In this document: piece by piece, positions 18,870 through 27,499 of the stretch
How positions within the stretch are numbered: the stretch's first letter is position 1
Layout of the letters: the number at the start of each line of letters is the position of its first letter
Source of the DNA: Stagnimonas sp.
GTDB lineage: Bacteria > Pseudomonadota > Gammaproteobacteria > Nevskiales > Nevskiaceae
Direction: 5' to 3'
Length of the DNA stretch: 64,000 bases
Assembly (NCBI GenBank): GCA_030696045.1
Contig: JAUYNO010000051.1
Coordinates: 62,001-126,000 of the forward strand
Position numbers and translations under genes: made by a program
Notes under the pieces: model-generated
Database searches by the model: none
What the model was told of the DNA's origin: nothing
What the model saw: the letters and a program-made list of their open reading frames with translations, nothing else

Positions 18870-18882
18870 TTTCGCTTGGCCG

Positions 18883-18993
18883 CTACTTCACCCAGGCGCG
18901 CGCATTCTCGAACATGCGGAACCAGGGCGTCTTCTCGCCGTTGGCCTTCGGCCACCAGCTGCCGACGGTGCCGGCAATGGTGCGCGAGGGGTG
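18883..18993 (-). pseudogene. Displaced second copy of the purL 3' end
   Basis: The reverse strand encodes 36 codons plus TAG that match the last 36 codons of the intact purL at all but one residue: HPSRTIAGTVGSWW... here against HPERT... in the gene, the Ser replacing the catalytic-triad Glu. The nucleotide copies differ at four third-codon positions, at the Ser/Glu codon and at the stop (TAG against TAA). It has no start and lies 58 bases beyond the true purL stop, so it is a non-functional remnant. The silent differences suggest that two functional alleles met here, rather than a very recent duplication. Confidence 0.85.
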
Positions 18994-19051
18994 GCGCCGG
19001 AGGAGCGAAGGGCCGCGCAGCAGCCCCGCGACGATGGCGCCCACCCCGAAC

Positions 19052-22000
19052 TTACTTCACCCAGGCGCGCGCGTTCTCGAACATGCGGAACCAGGGCGTC
19101 TTCTCGCCGTTGGCTTTCGGCCACCAGCTGCCGACGGTACCTGCAATGGTGCGTTCGGGGTGCGGCATCAGGATGGTCACGCGGCCATCGGCATTGCAGA
19201 TCGAGGTCAAGCCCTCCACCGCGCCATTCGGATTCGCCGGGTAGTGCGTCGCTACCGCGCCGGCATTGCTGATGAAGCGCATCGCCACCTGGCCCTGAGC
19301 CTTGAGCGCGGCCAGATCGGCCTCGCTCCGGAACTCCGGCCGGCCCTCGCCATGGGCAATGGCGATGGGCAGGCGTGAGCCTTCCATGCCGGCGAAGAAC
19401 AGGCTCTTCGAGGGCAGCAACTCGACCATGCCCCAGCGCGCCTCGAACTGCTGGCTGCGGTTCTTGCGGAACAGCGGCCAGTGTTCGGCGCCGGGGACGA
19501 TGGATTGCAGCGCCGCCATCATCTGGCAGCCGTTGCAGACGCCCAGCGCGAAGCGCTCCGGATTGGCGAGGAAGGACTGGAATTCCTGCCGCGCCCGCTC
19601 GTTGAACAGGATGCTGCGCGCCCAGCCCTGCCCGGCGCCCAGCACGTCGCCGTAGCTGAAGCCGCCACAGGCCGCGAAGCCGGCGAAGTCGGCCAGCTGC
19701 ACGCGACCTTCCAGCACGTCGCTCATGTGCACGTCGACCGACTCGAAACCGGCGGCGTGGAAGGCATAGGCCATCTCGGTGTGGCCGTTGACGCCCTGCT
19801 CGCGCAGAATCGCCACCTTCGGGCGCTTGCCCAGCATCGGCGCCTGCACCTTCGGCGCCGGATCGAAGCTGAGCTTGACGCTCAGGCCCGGGTCATGCGG
19901 CGCGCCGGTGGCGGCGAATTCCTCGCGCGCGCAGTCCGGGTGGTCGCGCAGCGCCGCCATGCGGTGGCTGGTCTCGGCCCAGGTCTTGTGCAGCGGTTCC
20001 AGGGTGTCGGCGAACAACTCGCGGCCGCCGTGCCGGAAGCGCACATAGTCCTCGGCGGTCGGCTCGCCGATCACGGTCGAGCTGAGGCCTGCGGCCTGTG
20101 CCTCCGACAGCACGGCGGCGACGTCGGCGGCGCGCAGCTGCAACACCATGCCCAACTCTTCGTTGAACAGCGCGGCAAGCGGATCCACGCCGAGGGCTTC
20201 GAGCTGCACCGTCACGCCGCTGCGGCCGGCCAGCGCCATCTCGACCACCGTGGCGAACAGGCCACCGTCGCTGCGGTCGTGATAGGCCAGTACGCGACCC
20301 TGCTGGTTGAGCTTCTGCACCAACTCGAAGGCCGCCTTGAGCTGCGCCGGCTGGTCGAGGTCCGGCGCGGTATCGCCGAGCTGCTGGTAGACCTGGGCCA
20401 GGATGCTGCCACCGAGCCGATTCCTGCCGTTGCCGAGGTCGATCAGCAGCAGCGCGGTGGCGGGTTCGGCGACGAGCTGCGGCGTCAGCGAGCGGCGCAC
20501 GTCGGCGACCGGCGCGAAGGCCGAAACGATCAGCGACAGCGGCGCGGTCTGGGTCTTGGCCACCCCGTCCTGCGACCACTGCGCCTTCATCGACAGCGAA
20601 TCCTTGCCGACCGGAATCGCGATGCCGAGCGCCGGCGCCAGCTCGGCTCCGACCGCCTTGACGGTGTCGAACAGGCGCGCGTCCTCGTCGCCCTGGCCGC
20701 AGGCGGCCATCCAGTTGGCGGACAGGCGCACGTCGGAAAGATTCGTGATGTGGGCCGCCGCGATATTGGTGATCGCCTCGCCCACCGCCATGCGGCCGGA
20801 CGCGGGCGCGTCGAGCAGGGCCAGCACCGGCCTTTCGCCCATGCTCATGGCTTCGCCGGTGATCGCCTCGTAGCCGGTCACCGTCACCGCGCAGTCGGCC
20901 ACCGGCACCTGCCAGGGGCCGACCATCTGGTCACGCACGGTGAGGCCGCCGACGGTGCGGTCGCCGATGGTGATGAGGAAGGACTTGGAGGCCACGCTGG
21001 GGTGACGGAGCACGCGCTGGGCGGCGTCCTTGGGGTCGATGCGAGCGGTGTCCAGCGCCGGAAAGCGCTGCGGGGCGCGCTGTGCCGAGCGCTTCATGCG
21101 CGGCGGCTTGCCGAGCAGCACCGGCATCGGCATCTGCACGGCGTCGTTGCCCAACTGGCTGTCCTGCACGCGCAGCTGGCGCTCGGCGGTGGCGGTGCCC
21201 ACCACGGCATAGGGGCAGCGCTCGCGGGCGCAGAGCGAGGCGAGCAGCGCCACCGAATCCGGGGCGATGGCGAGCACGTAGCGCTCCTGCGACTCGTTGC
21301 ACCAGATTTCCATCGGCGACAGCGCCGGGTCGGCGGCGAGCACGTCGCGCAGCTGGAAGTGGCCGCCGCGATCATCGGCGTGCACCAGCTCCGGCAGGGC
21401 ATTGGAGATGCCACCGGCGCCGACGTCGTGGATCGACAGGATGGGATTGGCCGCGCCCAGCGCCCAGCAGGCATCGACCACTTCCTGGCAGCGCCGCTCC
21501 AACTCCGGATTGGCGCGCTGCACCGAGGCGAAATCGAGATCGGCGCTGGAAGCCCCGGTCGCCATCGAGGAGCCCGCGGCGCCGCCGAGACCGATCAGCA
21601 TGGCCGGGCCGCCGAGCACGATCAGCGCAGCACCTTCGACCACCACCTTCTTCTGCACATGCTCGGCGCGGATGTTGCCGTAGCCGCCGGCGATCATGAT
21701 CGGCTTGTGGAAGCCGCGATTCCTGCCGTCCGGCGTCAGTGCCTCGTAGCTGCGGAAATAGCCCGCGAGGTTCGGGCGGCCGAATTCGTTGTTGTAGGCG
21801 GCCGCACCAATGGGCGCCTCCAGCATGATCTGCAGCGCGCTCGCCATCCGGCTCGGGCGACCCAAGTCGGCTTCCCAGGGCTGGGTGAAACCGGGGATGC
21901 GAAGGTTGGAGACGCTGAAGCCGCAAAGCCCCGCCTTCGGCTTGCCGCCGAGACCGGTCGCCGCCTCGTCGCGGATCTCGCCGCCGGCGCCGGTCGCCGC

Positions 22001-22918
22001 GCCCGGATGCGGACTGATGCCGGTCGGGTGGTTGTGGGTCTCCACCTTCATCAGGATGTGCACCGGCTCCGCGTGCTCGCGGTAGACGGGTGACTTCCAT
22101 TTCCCGTCCACTGGGACGGGGGCCTCCGGGAAGAAGCGCATGGCCTGATGGCCTTCGATCACCGAGGAGTTGTCGCTGTAGGCCGAGAGCACGCCTGCGG
22201 GCGAAGCCTTGTACGACTCCTTGATCATCTGGAACAGCGACAGCGCTGCGGTCTCGCCGTCCACCGTGAATTCGGCATTGAAGATCTTGTGTCGGCAGTG
22301 CTCGCTGTTGACCTGCGCGAACATCATCAGCTCGGCGTCGCTCAGGTTCTTGCCGGCCTTGCTGGCGTAGTCGACCAGATAGGCGATCTCCTCCGCCGAC
22401 AGCGCCAGGCCCCAGTCCTTGTTCGCCGCTTCCAGCGCGGCGACACCGCCGCCGAGCACGTCGACGGTGCGCAGCGGCCGCGCAGCGCCAACCGCGAACA
22501 CGCCGGAAAGCTGGTCGGCTTCGGACAGCACCGACTCCATCATCGGATCATGCAGTTCAGCCAGGGCGGCGGCCGGCAGCGTGGCAACCCCCGAGAGCAG
22601 CACCGCGCGACCCAGCTCGACCCGCTTGACGCCGGCCAAGCCGCAGACCTTGGCGATGTCGGTCGCCTTCGAGGACCAGGGCGACATCGTGCCAACGCGC
22701 GGCACCACGTAGAGGGTGCCGTCGGCCTTGGGCAGAGTCTCCGGCCCCTCGCCCAGCAGGCGCCGCAGATCGCTGATCGAGGCCTCGCCATCAACCAGGA
22801 AGAAGTCCTGCACGATCAGGCCCTTGAGACCGGGAACCTGGGGAGAGAGCCGCTCCAGCAGCCGGGCCACCCGGAAGTCAGAGAGGACGGTGGCGCTGGG
22901 GAGTATGTGCAGGGTCAT
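19052..22918 (-). CDS. purL: Phosphoribosylformylglycinamidine synthase
   Basis: A 1288-residue single-chain PurL of the proteobacterial type. It catalyses the fourth step of purine synthesis, converting FGAR, glutamine and ATP to FGAM. The order is an N-terminal PurS-like domain, the linker, two AIRS-like ATPase halves (for example KVETHNHPTGISPHPGAATG and PVGKDSLSMKAQW) and a C-terminal class I glutaminase. The glutaminase has its catalytic Cys in LGVCNGCQMMAAL and the His-Glu pair in PHPERTIAG. It is divergent from the NnrU gene at 23032. Its last 110 bases are duplicated downstream at 18883-18993. Confidence 0.98.
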   Translation of the reverse strand: MTLHILPSATVLSDFRVARLLERLSPQVPGLKGLIVQDFFLVDGEASISDLRRLLGEGPETLPKADGTLYVVPRVGTMSPWSSKATDIAKVCGLAGVKRVELGRAVLLSGVATLPAAALAELHDPMMESVLSEADQLSGVFAVGAARPLRTVDVLGGGVAALEAANKDWGLALSAEEIAYLVDYASKAGKNLSDAELMMFAQVNSEHCRHKIFNAEFTVDGETAALSLFQMIKESYKASPAGVLSAYSDNSSVIEGHQAMRFFPEAPVPVDGKWKSPVYREHAEPVHILMKVETHNHPTGISPHPGAATGAGGEIRDEAATGLGGKPKAGLCGFSVSNLRIPGFTQPWEADLGRPSRMASALQIMLEAPIGAAAYNNEFGRPNLAGYFRSYEALTPDGRNRGFHKPIMIAGGYGNIRAEHVQKKVVVEGAALIVLGGPAMLIGLGGAAGSSMATGASSADLDFASVQRANPELERRCQEVVDACWALGAANPILSIHDVGAGGISNALPELVHADDRGGHFQLRDVLAADPALSPMEIWCNESQERYVLAIAPDSVALLASLCARERCPYAVVGTATAERQLRVQDSQLGNDAVQMPMPVLLGKPPRMKRSAQRAPQRFPALDTARIDPKDAAQRVLRHPSVASKSFLITIGDRTVGGLTVRDQMVGPWQVPVADCAVTVTGYEAITGEAMSMGERPVLALLDAPASGRMAVGEAITNIAAAHITNLSDVRLSANWMAACGQGDEDARLFDTVKAVGAELAPALGIAIPVGKDSLSMKAQWSQDGVAKTQTAPLSLIVSAFAPVADVRRSLTPQLVAEPATALLLIDLGNGRNRLGGSILAQVYQQLGDTAPDLDQPAQLKAAFELVQKLNQQGRVLAYHDRSDGGLFATVVEMALAGRSGVTVQLEALGVDPLAALFNEELGMVLQLRAADVAAVLSEAQAAGLSSTVIGEPTAEDYVRFRHGGRELFADTLEPLHKTWAETSHRMAALRDHPDCAREEFAATGAPHDPGLSVKLSFDPAPKVQAPMLGKRPKVAILREQGVNGHTEMAYAFHAAGFESVDVHMSDVLEGRVQLADFAGFAACGGFSYGDVLGAGQGWARSILFNERARQEFQSFLANPERFALGVCNGCQMMAALQSIVPGAEHWPLFRKNRSQQFEARWGMVELLPSKSLFFAGMEGSRLPIAIAHGEGRPEFRSEADLAALKAQGQVAMRFISNAGAVATHYPANPNGAVEGLTSICNADGRVTILMPHPERTIAGTVGSWWPKANGEKTPWFRMFENARAWVK

Positions 22919-23031
22919 GGTCGCGGGGCGGCCAGGGGCGGGCAGATCACGATTTTACCAGTTCGGGCCCCGGGGCCCGGTCTACACTGCCGCGAATTCC
23001 CTGACCAGCCACGCCCTAGCGGAGAGCCACC

Positions 23032-23613
23032 ATGAGCCTGCTGATAGCCGGACTGATCCTGTTCCTCGGCATCCATTCCATCGCGATCTTCGCGCCCGCG
23101 CTGCGCGCCGCCGCCGTCGAACGCCTGGGCCTGCTGCCCTGGAAGGGCCTGTACACCCTGGTCGCTATCGCCGGCTTCGTGCTGATCTGCATCGGCTACG
23201 GCCAGGCACGGATCGAGGCGCCGATCTGGCTCTGGCAGCCGCCCAAGGCTCTGCGCCATCTGGCCCTGCTGCTGATGCTGCCGGCTTTCGTGCTGCTGCT
23301 CGCCGCCTACCTGCCCGGCCGCATCCGCGACCGGGCCAAGCACCCTATGCTGGCCGCCACCAAGCTCTGGGCGCTCGCCCACCTGCTCGCCAACGGCGGC
23401 CTGCACGATGTGTTGCTGTTCGGTGGTTTTCTCGCGTGGGCGGTGATGGACCGCATCTCACTGAAGCGCCGCGCCAATGTCCTGCCGCCGCCGGGGGCGC
23501 CGGCGGGGCGCTGGAATGATGCGATTGCCGTGGTCGGCGGACTGCTGCTGTATGGCGTTTTTGTCGGCTGGCTGCACCGCGCCCTGATCGGCGTTTCCCC
23601 GATGGCTGGCTGA
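23032..23613 (+). CDS. NnrU family integral membrane protein
   Basis: A 193-residue membrane protein with about five or six hydrophobic helices. Family features are LFLGIHSIAIFAPALR near the start and the KHPMLAATKLWALAHLLANG stretch, which carries the conserved His residues. NnrU-type proteins were first linked to nitric-oxide and nitrite metabolism in Rhodobacter, and related domains occur in heme- and isoprenoid-linked proteins. No denitrification genes are nearby, so the role here is open. It has a clear ribosome site (ggagag). Confidence 0.85.
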   Translation: MSLLIAGLILFLGIHSIAIFAPALRAAAVERLGLLPWKGLYTLVAIAGFVLICIGYGQARIEAPIWLWQPPKALRHLALLLMLPAFVLLLAAYLPGRIRDRAKHPMLAATKLWALAHLLANGGLHDVLLFGGFLAWAVMDRISLKRRANVLPPPGAPAGRWNDAIAVVGGLLLYGVFVGWLHRALIGVSPMAG

Positions 23614-23623
23614 GAACCAGGGC

Positions 23624-23950
23624 ATGACCAAGGCCGTCGGCTTCGTCGTGATCTATCGCTGGCGTCTGCACCCCGGCAAGGAAGCGCAGTTCCAGGAAAT
23701 CTGGTCCCGCAACACGCCCCTGATCGCCGAACACTGCGGCGGCCTGGGCTCGCGGCTGCATCGGGCCGAGGACGGCAGCTGGCTCGCCTACGCCCAGTGG
23801 CCCGACAAGGAAACCTGGGAGCGCTCGTACTCTGTGCCGGGCTGGGACCCACCCGGCACGCCGCGCCTGCAGGACTGCGTTGCCGAGAGCTTCCCGCGCA
23901 TCCTGCTGCAACCGGTCGCTGATTTCCTGGCGAAGGCAGAGATCAGCTAG
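23624..23950 (+). CDS. ABM-fold (antibiotic biosynthesis monooxygenase-like) protein
   Basis: A 108-residue protein with the dimeric ferredoxin-like ABM pattern: VVIYRWRLHPGKEAQFQEIW, then LGSRLHRAEDGSWLAYAQWP. The family covers small monooxygenases and heme-degrading enzymes, as well as many proteins with no assigned activity, and nothing here fixes the substrate. It lies 10 bases after the NnrU gene, so the two probably form a unit. Confidence 0.7.
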   Translation: MTKAVGFVVIYRWRLHPGKEAQFQEIWSRNTPLIAEHCGGLGSRLHRAEDGSWLAYAQWPDKETWERSYSVPGWDPPGTPRLQDCVAESFPRILLQPVADFLAKAEIS

Positions 23951-24004
23951 TCGACTGCGGACAGCCCGGATGCAATCCGGCGCCTGCTCCCGGCTCCTAC
24001 TGAC

Positions 24005-24865
24005 TCAAGCCGAGGCCGACTGACTGCGCAAGAACTGGTCGGTGAATTCGTCCGCCGGAAACAGGCACTCCACCCGCAGGTTGTCCGCCGTGAGATCGAG
24101 CGGCGTGCCAAAGCTGCACAGCATGGTGATGAAGCTCAGGCTGACATTGCCCAGGCCGATGCGGGTCGGCAGCACCGGCGCCAGCGGGGTCCAGAGTTCG
24201 GCCAGGCGCCAGCGCGGCGGGATGCCGGGATAGGACAGCAGCACCTCCAGCGTCTCCGCCGCCGCCGGGCTTTCGCGCGCCTCGCGGATGGCACGGGTGA
24301 TCAGGCCGGGGCCGAGTTCGTCGAGGTTCTGGATGTAGGGGCGCAGGCCTTCGGGGTGGAAGGTCAGCTTCATGATGTTGGGCGGGCCATCGCCGCAGAC
24401 CTTGTTCCACAGGGCCGCCAGGTCGCCGCCAGGCGCCAGCAGCGTCAGCAGCCGCTGCGTGGCGGCATTGGCCTGCAGCACGTTCCAGCCGGCATCGACC
24501 ACGGCGGCCGGATACGGCTCCTGCTGCTTGAGCAACAGCGTCAGCGCCTGCTGCACCGGAGCCATGTCCGGACTGTGCAGGGGGCGCTCGGCGAACAGGG
24601 GCGCGAAGCCGGCGGCGCCCAGCCAGCGGTTGCGCTCGCGCAGGGGCAGCGCCAGCGCCTCGGCCAGCTGCAGCACCATCGCCCGGCTCGGCCGCGCCTT
24701 GGCGGATTCGAGAAAGCTCAGGTGCCGCTGCGACAGGCCGGCGTCGCCGGCCAGCGCCATCTGGCTGTAGCCCTGGCCTCGGCGGCGCTCACGCAGCAGG
24801 CTGGCGAAGTCGGAGCCGCGCGGGGCGGTGGCAGGGGCGGTGCTGACGAGGGGCGGGCTGTTCAT
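24005..24865 (-). CDS. XRE-family transcriptional regulator with MmyB-like ligand domain
   Basis: A 286-residue protein. An N-terminal helix-turn-helix (about residues 20-75; LLRERRRGQGYSQMALAGDAG, then SQRHLSFLESAKARPS) is followed by the MmyB-type PAS-like domain (about 105-275). That domain has YPAAVVDAGWNVLQANAA and the C-terminal motif FGTPLDLTADNLRVECLFPAD. Related proteins may bind fatty-acid-like ligands. It is divergent from a pair of small membrane proteins, and a direct repeat in the shared intergenic region is a candidate operator. Confidence 0.9.
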   Translation of the reverse strand: MNSPPLVSTAPATAPRGSDFASLLRERRRGQGYSQMALAGDAGLSQRHLSFLESAKARPSRAMVLQLAEALALPLRERNRWLGAAGFAPLFAERPLHSPDMAPVQQALTLLLKQQEPYPAAVVDAGWNVLQANAATQRLLTLLAPGGDLAALWNKVCGDGPPNIMKLTFHPEGLRPYIQNLDELGPGLITRAIREARESPAAAETLEVLLSYPGIPPRWRLAELWTPLAPVLPTRIGLGNVSLSFITMLCSFGTPLDLTADNLRVECLFPADEFTDQFLRSQSASA

Positions 24866-24895
24866 GCCGGCGATTCTGCGCCGGGCGCGCGCGGG

Positions 24896-24934
24896 CCGGT
24901 ATTACCTGCCGAGTCATCGCCGGCCATTACCTGC
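24896..24934. promoter_or_regulatory. Candidate operator: 25-bp-spaced direct repeat
   Basis: attacctgc occurs at 24901-24909 and 24926-24934, each preceded by a ccgg or cggcc context, giving two near-identical half-sites with a 25-bp period. They lie between the MmyB-type regulator (start at 24865) and the membrane protein gene at 25005, where such a regulator usually controls the divergent gene. Confidence 0.45.
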
Positions 24935-25004
24935 GGCGTCGTTGAGCCCGACGCGTCGCGGGTGGAGTCTGGCCCGGCAAACCCCAACCTGAAGGAGCTT
25001 CGCC

Positions 25005-25325
25005 ATGTCCCTGCCCCGTTCGCTGGTCCTGCTGCTGCTGCTGCCGTTCACCGCCTATTCGGTATGGGTGCTGGAAACCGTCGGCTACATCGGCCTGCTG
25101 AAGGCCCACATGCACCCGGCCGGCATCCAGGTGTTCACCGACCTGGTGCTGATGGGCCTGCTGGTGATGGTCTGGATGTGGCGCGATGCCCGGGCCAGCG
25201 GCCGCACCGTCTGGCCCTACCTGCTCGCCACGCTGACGCTGGGCTCCATCGGCGCGCTGAGCTACCTGCTGCTGGCGCCGCAGTCGGCGAAAGTCGCGGC
25301 CAGCCGTCAGCCGGTGCACGGATGA
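25005..25325 (+). CDS. Small membrane protein, DUF2834-like
   Basis: A 106-residue protein with three hydrophobic segments (about 6-25, 40-60 and 70-92). The order (LLPFTAYSVWVLETVGYIGL, then FTDLVLMGLLVMVWMWRDAR, then WPYLLATLTLGSIGALSYLL) matches DUF2834 proteins of unknown function. A strong ribosome site (aaggag) precedes the ATG. It overlaps the next gene (ATGA) and is probably controlled by the divergent MmyB-type regulator. Confidence 0.7.
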   Translation: MSLPRSLVLLLLLPFTAYSVWVLETVGYIGLLKAHMHPAGIQVFTDLVLMGLLVMVWMWRDARASGRTVWPYLLATLTLGSIGALSYLLLAPQSAKVAASRQPVHG

Positions 25326-25705
25326 GTCCGGCGCAATCCGCGCTCGCAGGCGCCCTGCTGCTGTCCGGTGCGCTCAACGCCCTGCCGGCGCTGGGCCTGC
25401 TGGGCGGCAGCCAGCTGACCTCGCTGTACGGCCTGCCGTTCGAGGACGCCAGCCTGCGCATCCTGATGCGCCACCGGGCACTGCTGTTCGGGCTGCTCGG
25501 CGCGGCGATGATCCTGGCCGCCTTCCTGCCGCCCTGGCGCGCGGCGCTCGCCGGGATCGGTCTGCTGAGCATGCTGGGCTTCATCGGGATCGCCTGGCTG
25601 GAGGGCGGCGGCAATGTCGCGATCCAGCGCGTGGTGCTGGCGGATGTCCTGGCTAGCGCGTTGCTGGCACCGGCCCTGCTCTGGAGCTGGCTGGCGCGCG
25701 GCTAG
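25322..25705 (+). CDS. Small integral membrane protein
   Basis: A 127-residue protein with four hydrophobic segments and the recurring motif RHRALLFGLLGAAMILAAF. Similar proteins are often mislabelled phosphopantetheine adenylyltransferase in databases, but no nucleotide-binding motif is visible here and the protein is almost wholly membrane-embedded. It is coupled to the previous gene by ATGA. Its TAG stop overlaps the TAG stop of the convergent gene. Confidence 0.65.
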   Translation: MSPAQSALAGALLLSGALNALPALGLLGGSQLTSLYGLPFEDASLRILMRHRALLFGLLGAAMILAAFLPPWRAALAGIGLLSMLGFIGIAWLEGGGNVAIQRVVLADVLASALLAPALLWSWLARG

Positions 25706-26649
25706 TAGTTGCCGGCGGGCGTGAGTCCCAGGGCCTGCAAGGTCTGGGCGCTGAGCGGCCCCGCCGGCAGTTCCTCGATGGTCTGGAACTGGCGGATCGC
25801 CTGCGCGGTGGCGCCGCCGAGACGGCCGTCGATGGGGCCCCGGTAGTAGCCCTGATCGCTCAGCCGGCGCTGCAGCTCGCGCAACAGCGAGGGGCTGAGA
25901 TTGTCGGCGCAGAGGATCGGCTGCCACTCGGCGTGGCCGGGCGTGGTGAGCACCCGGTGCACCCGCTCGGCGTACTGCGCCGGGACTGGCACCCGGCGCT
26001 CGCCGGCTGGCGTCACCAGCTGCTTCACCCTGCGGGTGACGGTGCGCGCGGGGGCATCGACCCACTCAGTGACTGCGGGTTCGATGAGCTTCTGCCGGCG
26101 GATCCGCTTGCTGCCTGCTGGCTCGGTGACGGTACGGCTGCCGGCCGGCCGCACCAGCACCCGCCGCTCGATCAGCTGCTCGCTGCCGGGCGCCTCGACC
26201 AGGCAGAAGATGGCCGCGTCCTCCTGGCCCGGCAGGCCCCGGCCCGGCTTGAGCACGGTGCGCGGTTCGCCCGGTAGGCGCTCTTCCACCGTGCGATAGC
26301 TGGCAGGGACCGGAACCTCGCGGCGGCGCGCCGGCACCGCAACGGTTTCCTCGATGGTCTCGAACTTGGCCGGAGTGACAATGCGGCGGACGCGGCCTGC
26401 CGGCAGCCGCCGGGTCTCCTCCACCCATTCGTAGACGGCAGGAACCACCTCGATACGCTCGCCGGCGGGTGCGATCTCGACCCTTTCGCTCCGGCTGCTG
26501 TAGCCGGGTGGCACATAGACCAGGCCGTAGCACTCCCCGGGCCGGGCGTCGGCCGGCGGCTCGGGCAGTGGCAGCGCTCCAGTCTCGGCCCTGACGCTGC
26601 CGCTGGCCAGCCAGAGCAGCAGCAGCGGCAAGGCGGGCAACCAGCTCAT
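25702..26649 (-). CDS. Secreted protein with YxWVxE-type repeats and C-terminal peptidoglycan-binding domain
   Basis: A 315-residue exported protein (signal peptide about 1-21, AGSVRA-like end). Residues 40-235 are built from degenerate repeats with the pattern V(V/I)PAxYxxVEExxxxPAxxRxV: VVPAVYEWVEETRRLPAG, VPASYRTVEERLPG and PAVTEWVDAPARTV. The C-terminal part (about 248-312) is a PG_binding_1 domain (LLRELQRRLSDQGYYRGPID, then ATAQAIRQFQ). There are three cysteines (ECYGL, IFCLVE and ILCADN). It may be a cell-wall-associated structural protein; no enzymatic domain is visible. Confidence 0.7.
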   Translation of the reverse strand: MSWLPALPLLLLWLASGSVRAETGALPLPEPPADARPGECYGLVYVPPGYSSRSERVEIAPAGERIEVVPAVYEWVEETRRLPAGRVRRIVTPAKFETIEETVAVPARRREVPVPASYRTVEERLPGEPRTVLKPGRGLPGQEDAAIFCLVEAPGSEQLIERRVLVRPAGSRTVTEPAGSKRIRRQKLIEPAVTEWVDAPARTVTRRVKQLVTPAGERRVPVPAQYAERVHRVLTTPGHAEWQPILCADNLSPSLLRELQRRLSDQGYYRGPIDGRLGGATAQAIRQFQTIEELPAGPLSAQTLQALGLTPAGNY

Positions 26650-26734
26650 GACCAGGGCCGTGCGGGAGAGGACGCGGCGATTGTCGGCAGCCGCAGGAAG
26701 CTCGGCAATGGCGAAGATGCGGGGGCGGGCCCGC

Positions 26735-27499
26735 TCACGCGATCTCGCGCCAGCCCAGGCCCAGCTCTTGATCGGCGCAGAGGCACCAGGCCGGGGCCGA
26801 TTCCAGCACCTCTCGGATGGCGCCCAGCGCCAGCTCCGGCGTGTTGTTCTTCTCGGACAGATGGGTCAGCACCAGGTGCTGCAGGCGCTGGCGCTCGATG
26901 CCAGCCACCAGGCCCGCCGCCTGAGCATTGGACAGATGCCCCAGACTGCCGCCGACGCGCTGCTTGAGGCGGGGTGGATAGGGACCGTCGGCGAGCATCC
27001 GGACGTCGTGATTGGTTTCCAGCAGCAGGGCATCGCAGTCGCGCAGCACCCAGCGCACATGCGGGGTGATCTCGCCCAGGTCGGAAACCACGCCCAGCTT
27101 GCGGCCGCCGTGCTCGAAGGCGAAATGGCAGGGCTCGCGGGCGTCGTGCGGCACCGGGAAGGGGCGGATGGTCAGCGCACCCAGGTGAAAGGCCTCGTGG
27201 GGATTGATGTAGCTGGCCTCCGGCACCTCCTTGTCGGCCCAGGCGGCATAGCTGCCCCGCGTCAGGTAGACCGGCAGCTGGTAGGCGCGCGCCAGCCGGG
27301 CGACGCCGCCCAGGTGATCACTGTGCTCGTGGGTGACCAGGATGGCGTCGAGGCTGGCAAGGTCGAAGTCCAGCCGGGCGGCGCGGCGCTCCACTTCCTT
27401 CACCGCGAAGCCGCAGTCCACCAGCACCCGCACGCCGCCGGCCTCGACCAGGGTGGCATTGCCTCTGCTACCAGAGCCCAGCATCGCGAAGCGAATCAT
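26735..27499 (-). CDS. MBL-fold metallo-hydrolase (YycJ/WalJ-like)
   Basis: A 254-residue metallo-beta-lactamase-fold protein started at the ATG at 27499 (MIRFAMLGSGSRGNATLVEA). The metal motif HEHSDHLGG is intact, with later His and Asp ligands (VPHDAREP, SDLG). WalJ-type proteins are suggested 5'-3' exonucleases linked to DNA repair and division timing. An ATG at 27553 in the same frame is less likely, because it would add a tail not seen in the family. The start overlaps the stop of a mini-ORF formed by an upstream duplication of this gene's 5' end. Confidence 0.88.
   Translation of the reverse strand: MIRFAMLGSGSRGNATLVEAGGVRVLVDCGFAVKEVERRAARLDFDLASLDAILVTHEHSDHLGGVARLARAYQLPVYLTRGSYAAWADKEVPEASYINPHEAFHLGALTIRPFPVPHDAREPCHFAFEHGGRKLGVVSDLGEITPHVRWVLRDCDALLLETNHDVRMLADGPYPPRLKQRVGGSLGHLSNAQAAGLVAGIERQRLQHLVLTHLSEKNNTPELALGAIREVLESAPAWCLCADQELGLGWREIA

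Noticed and set aside
19481-22093. 870-codon open frame antisense to purL
   Set aside because: Same reason: it lies wholly within a certain gene, has no family signature and its composition is typical of an antisense shadow.
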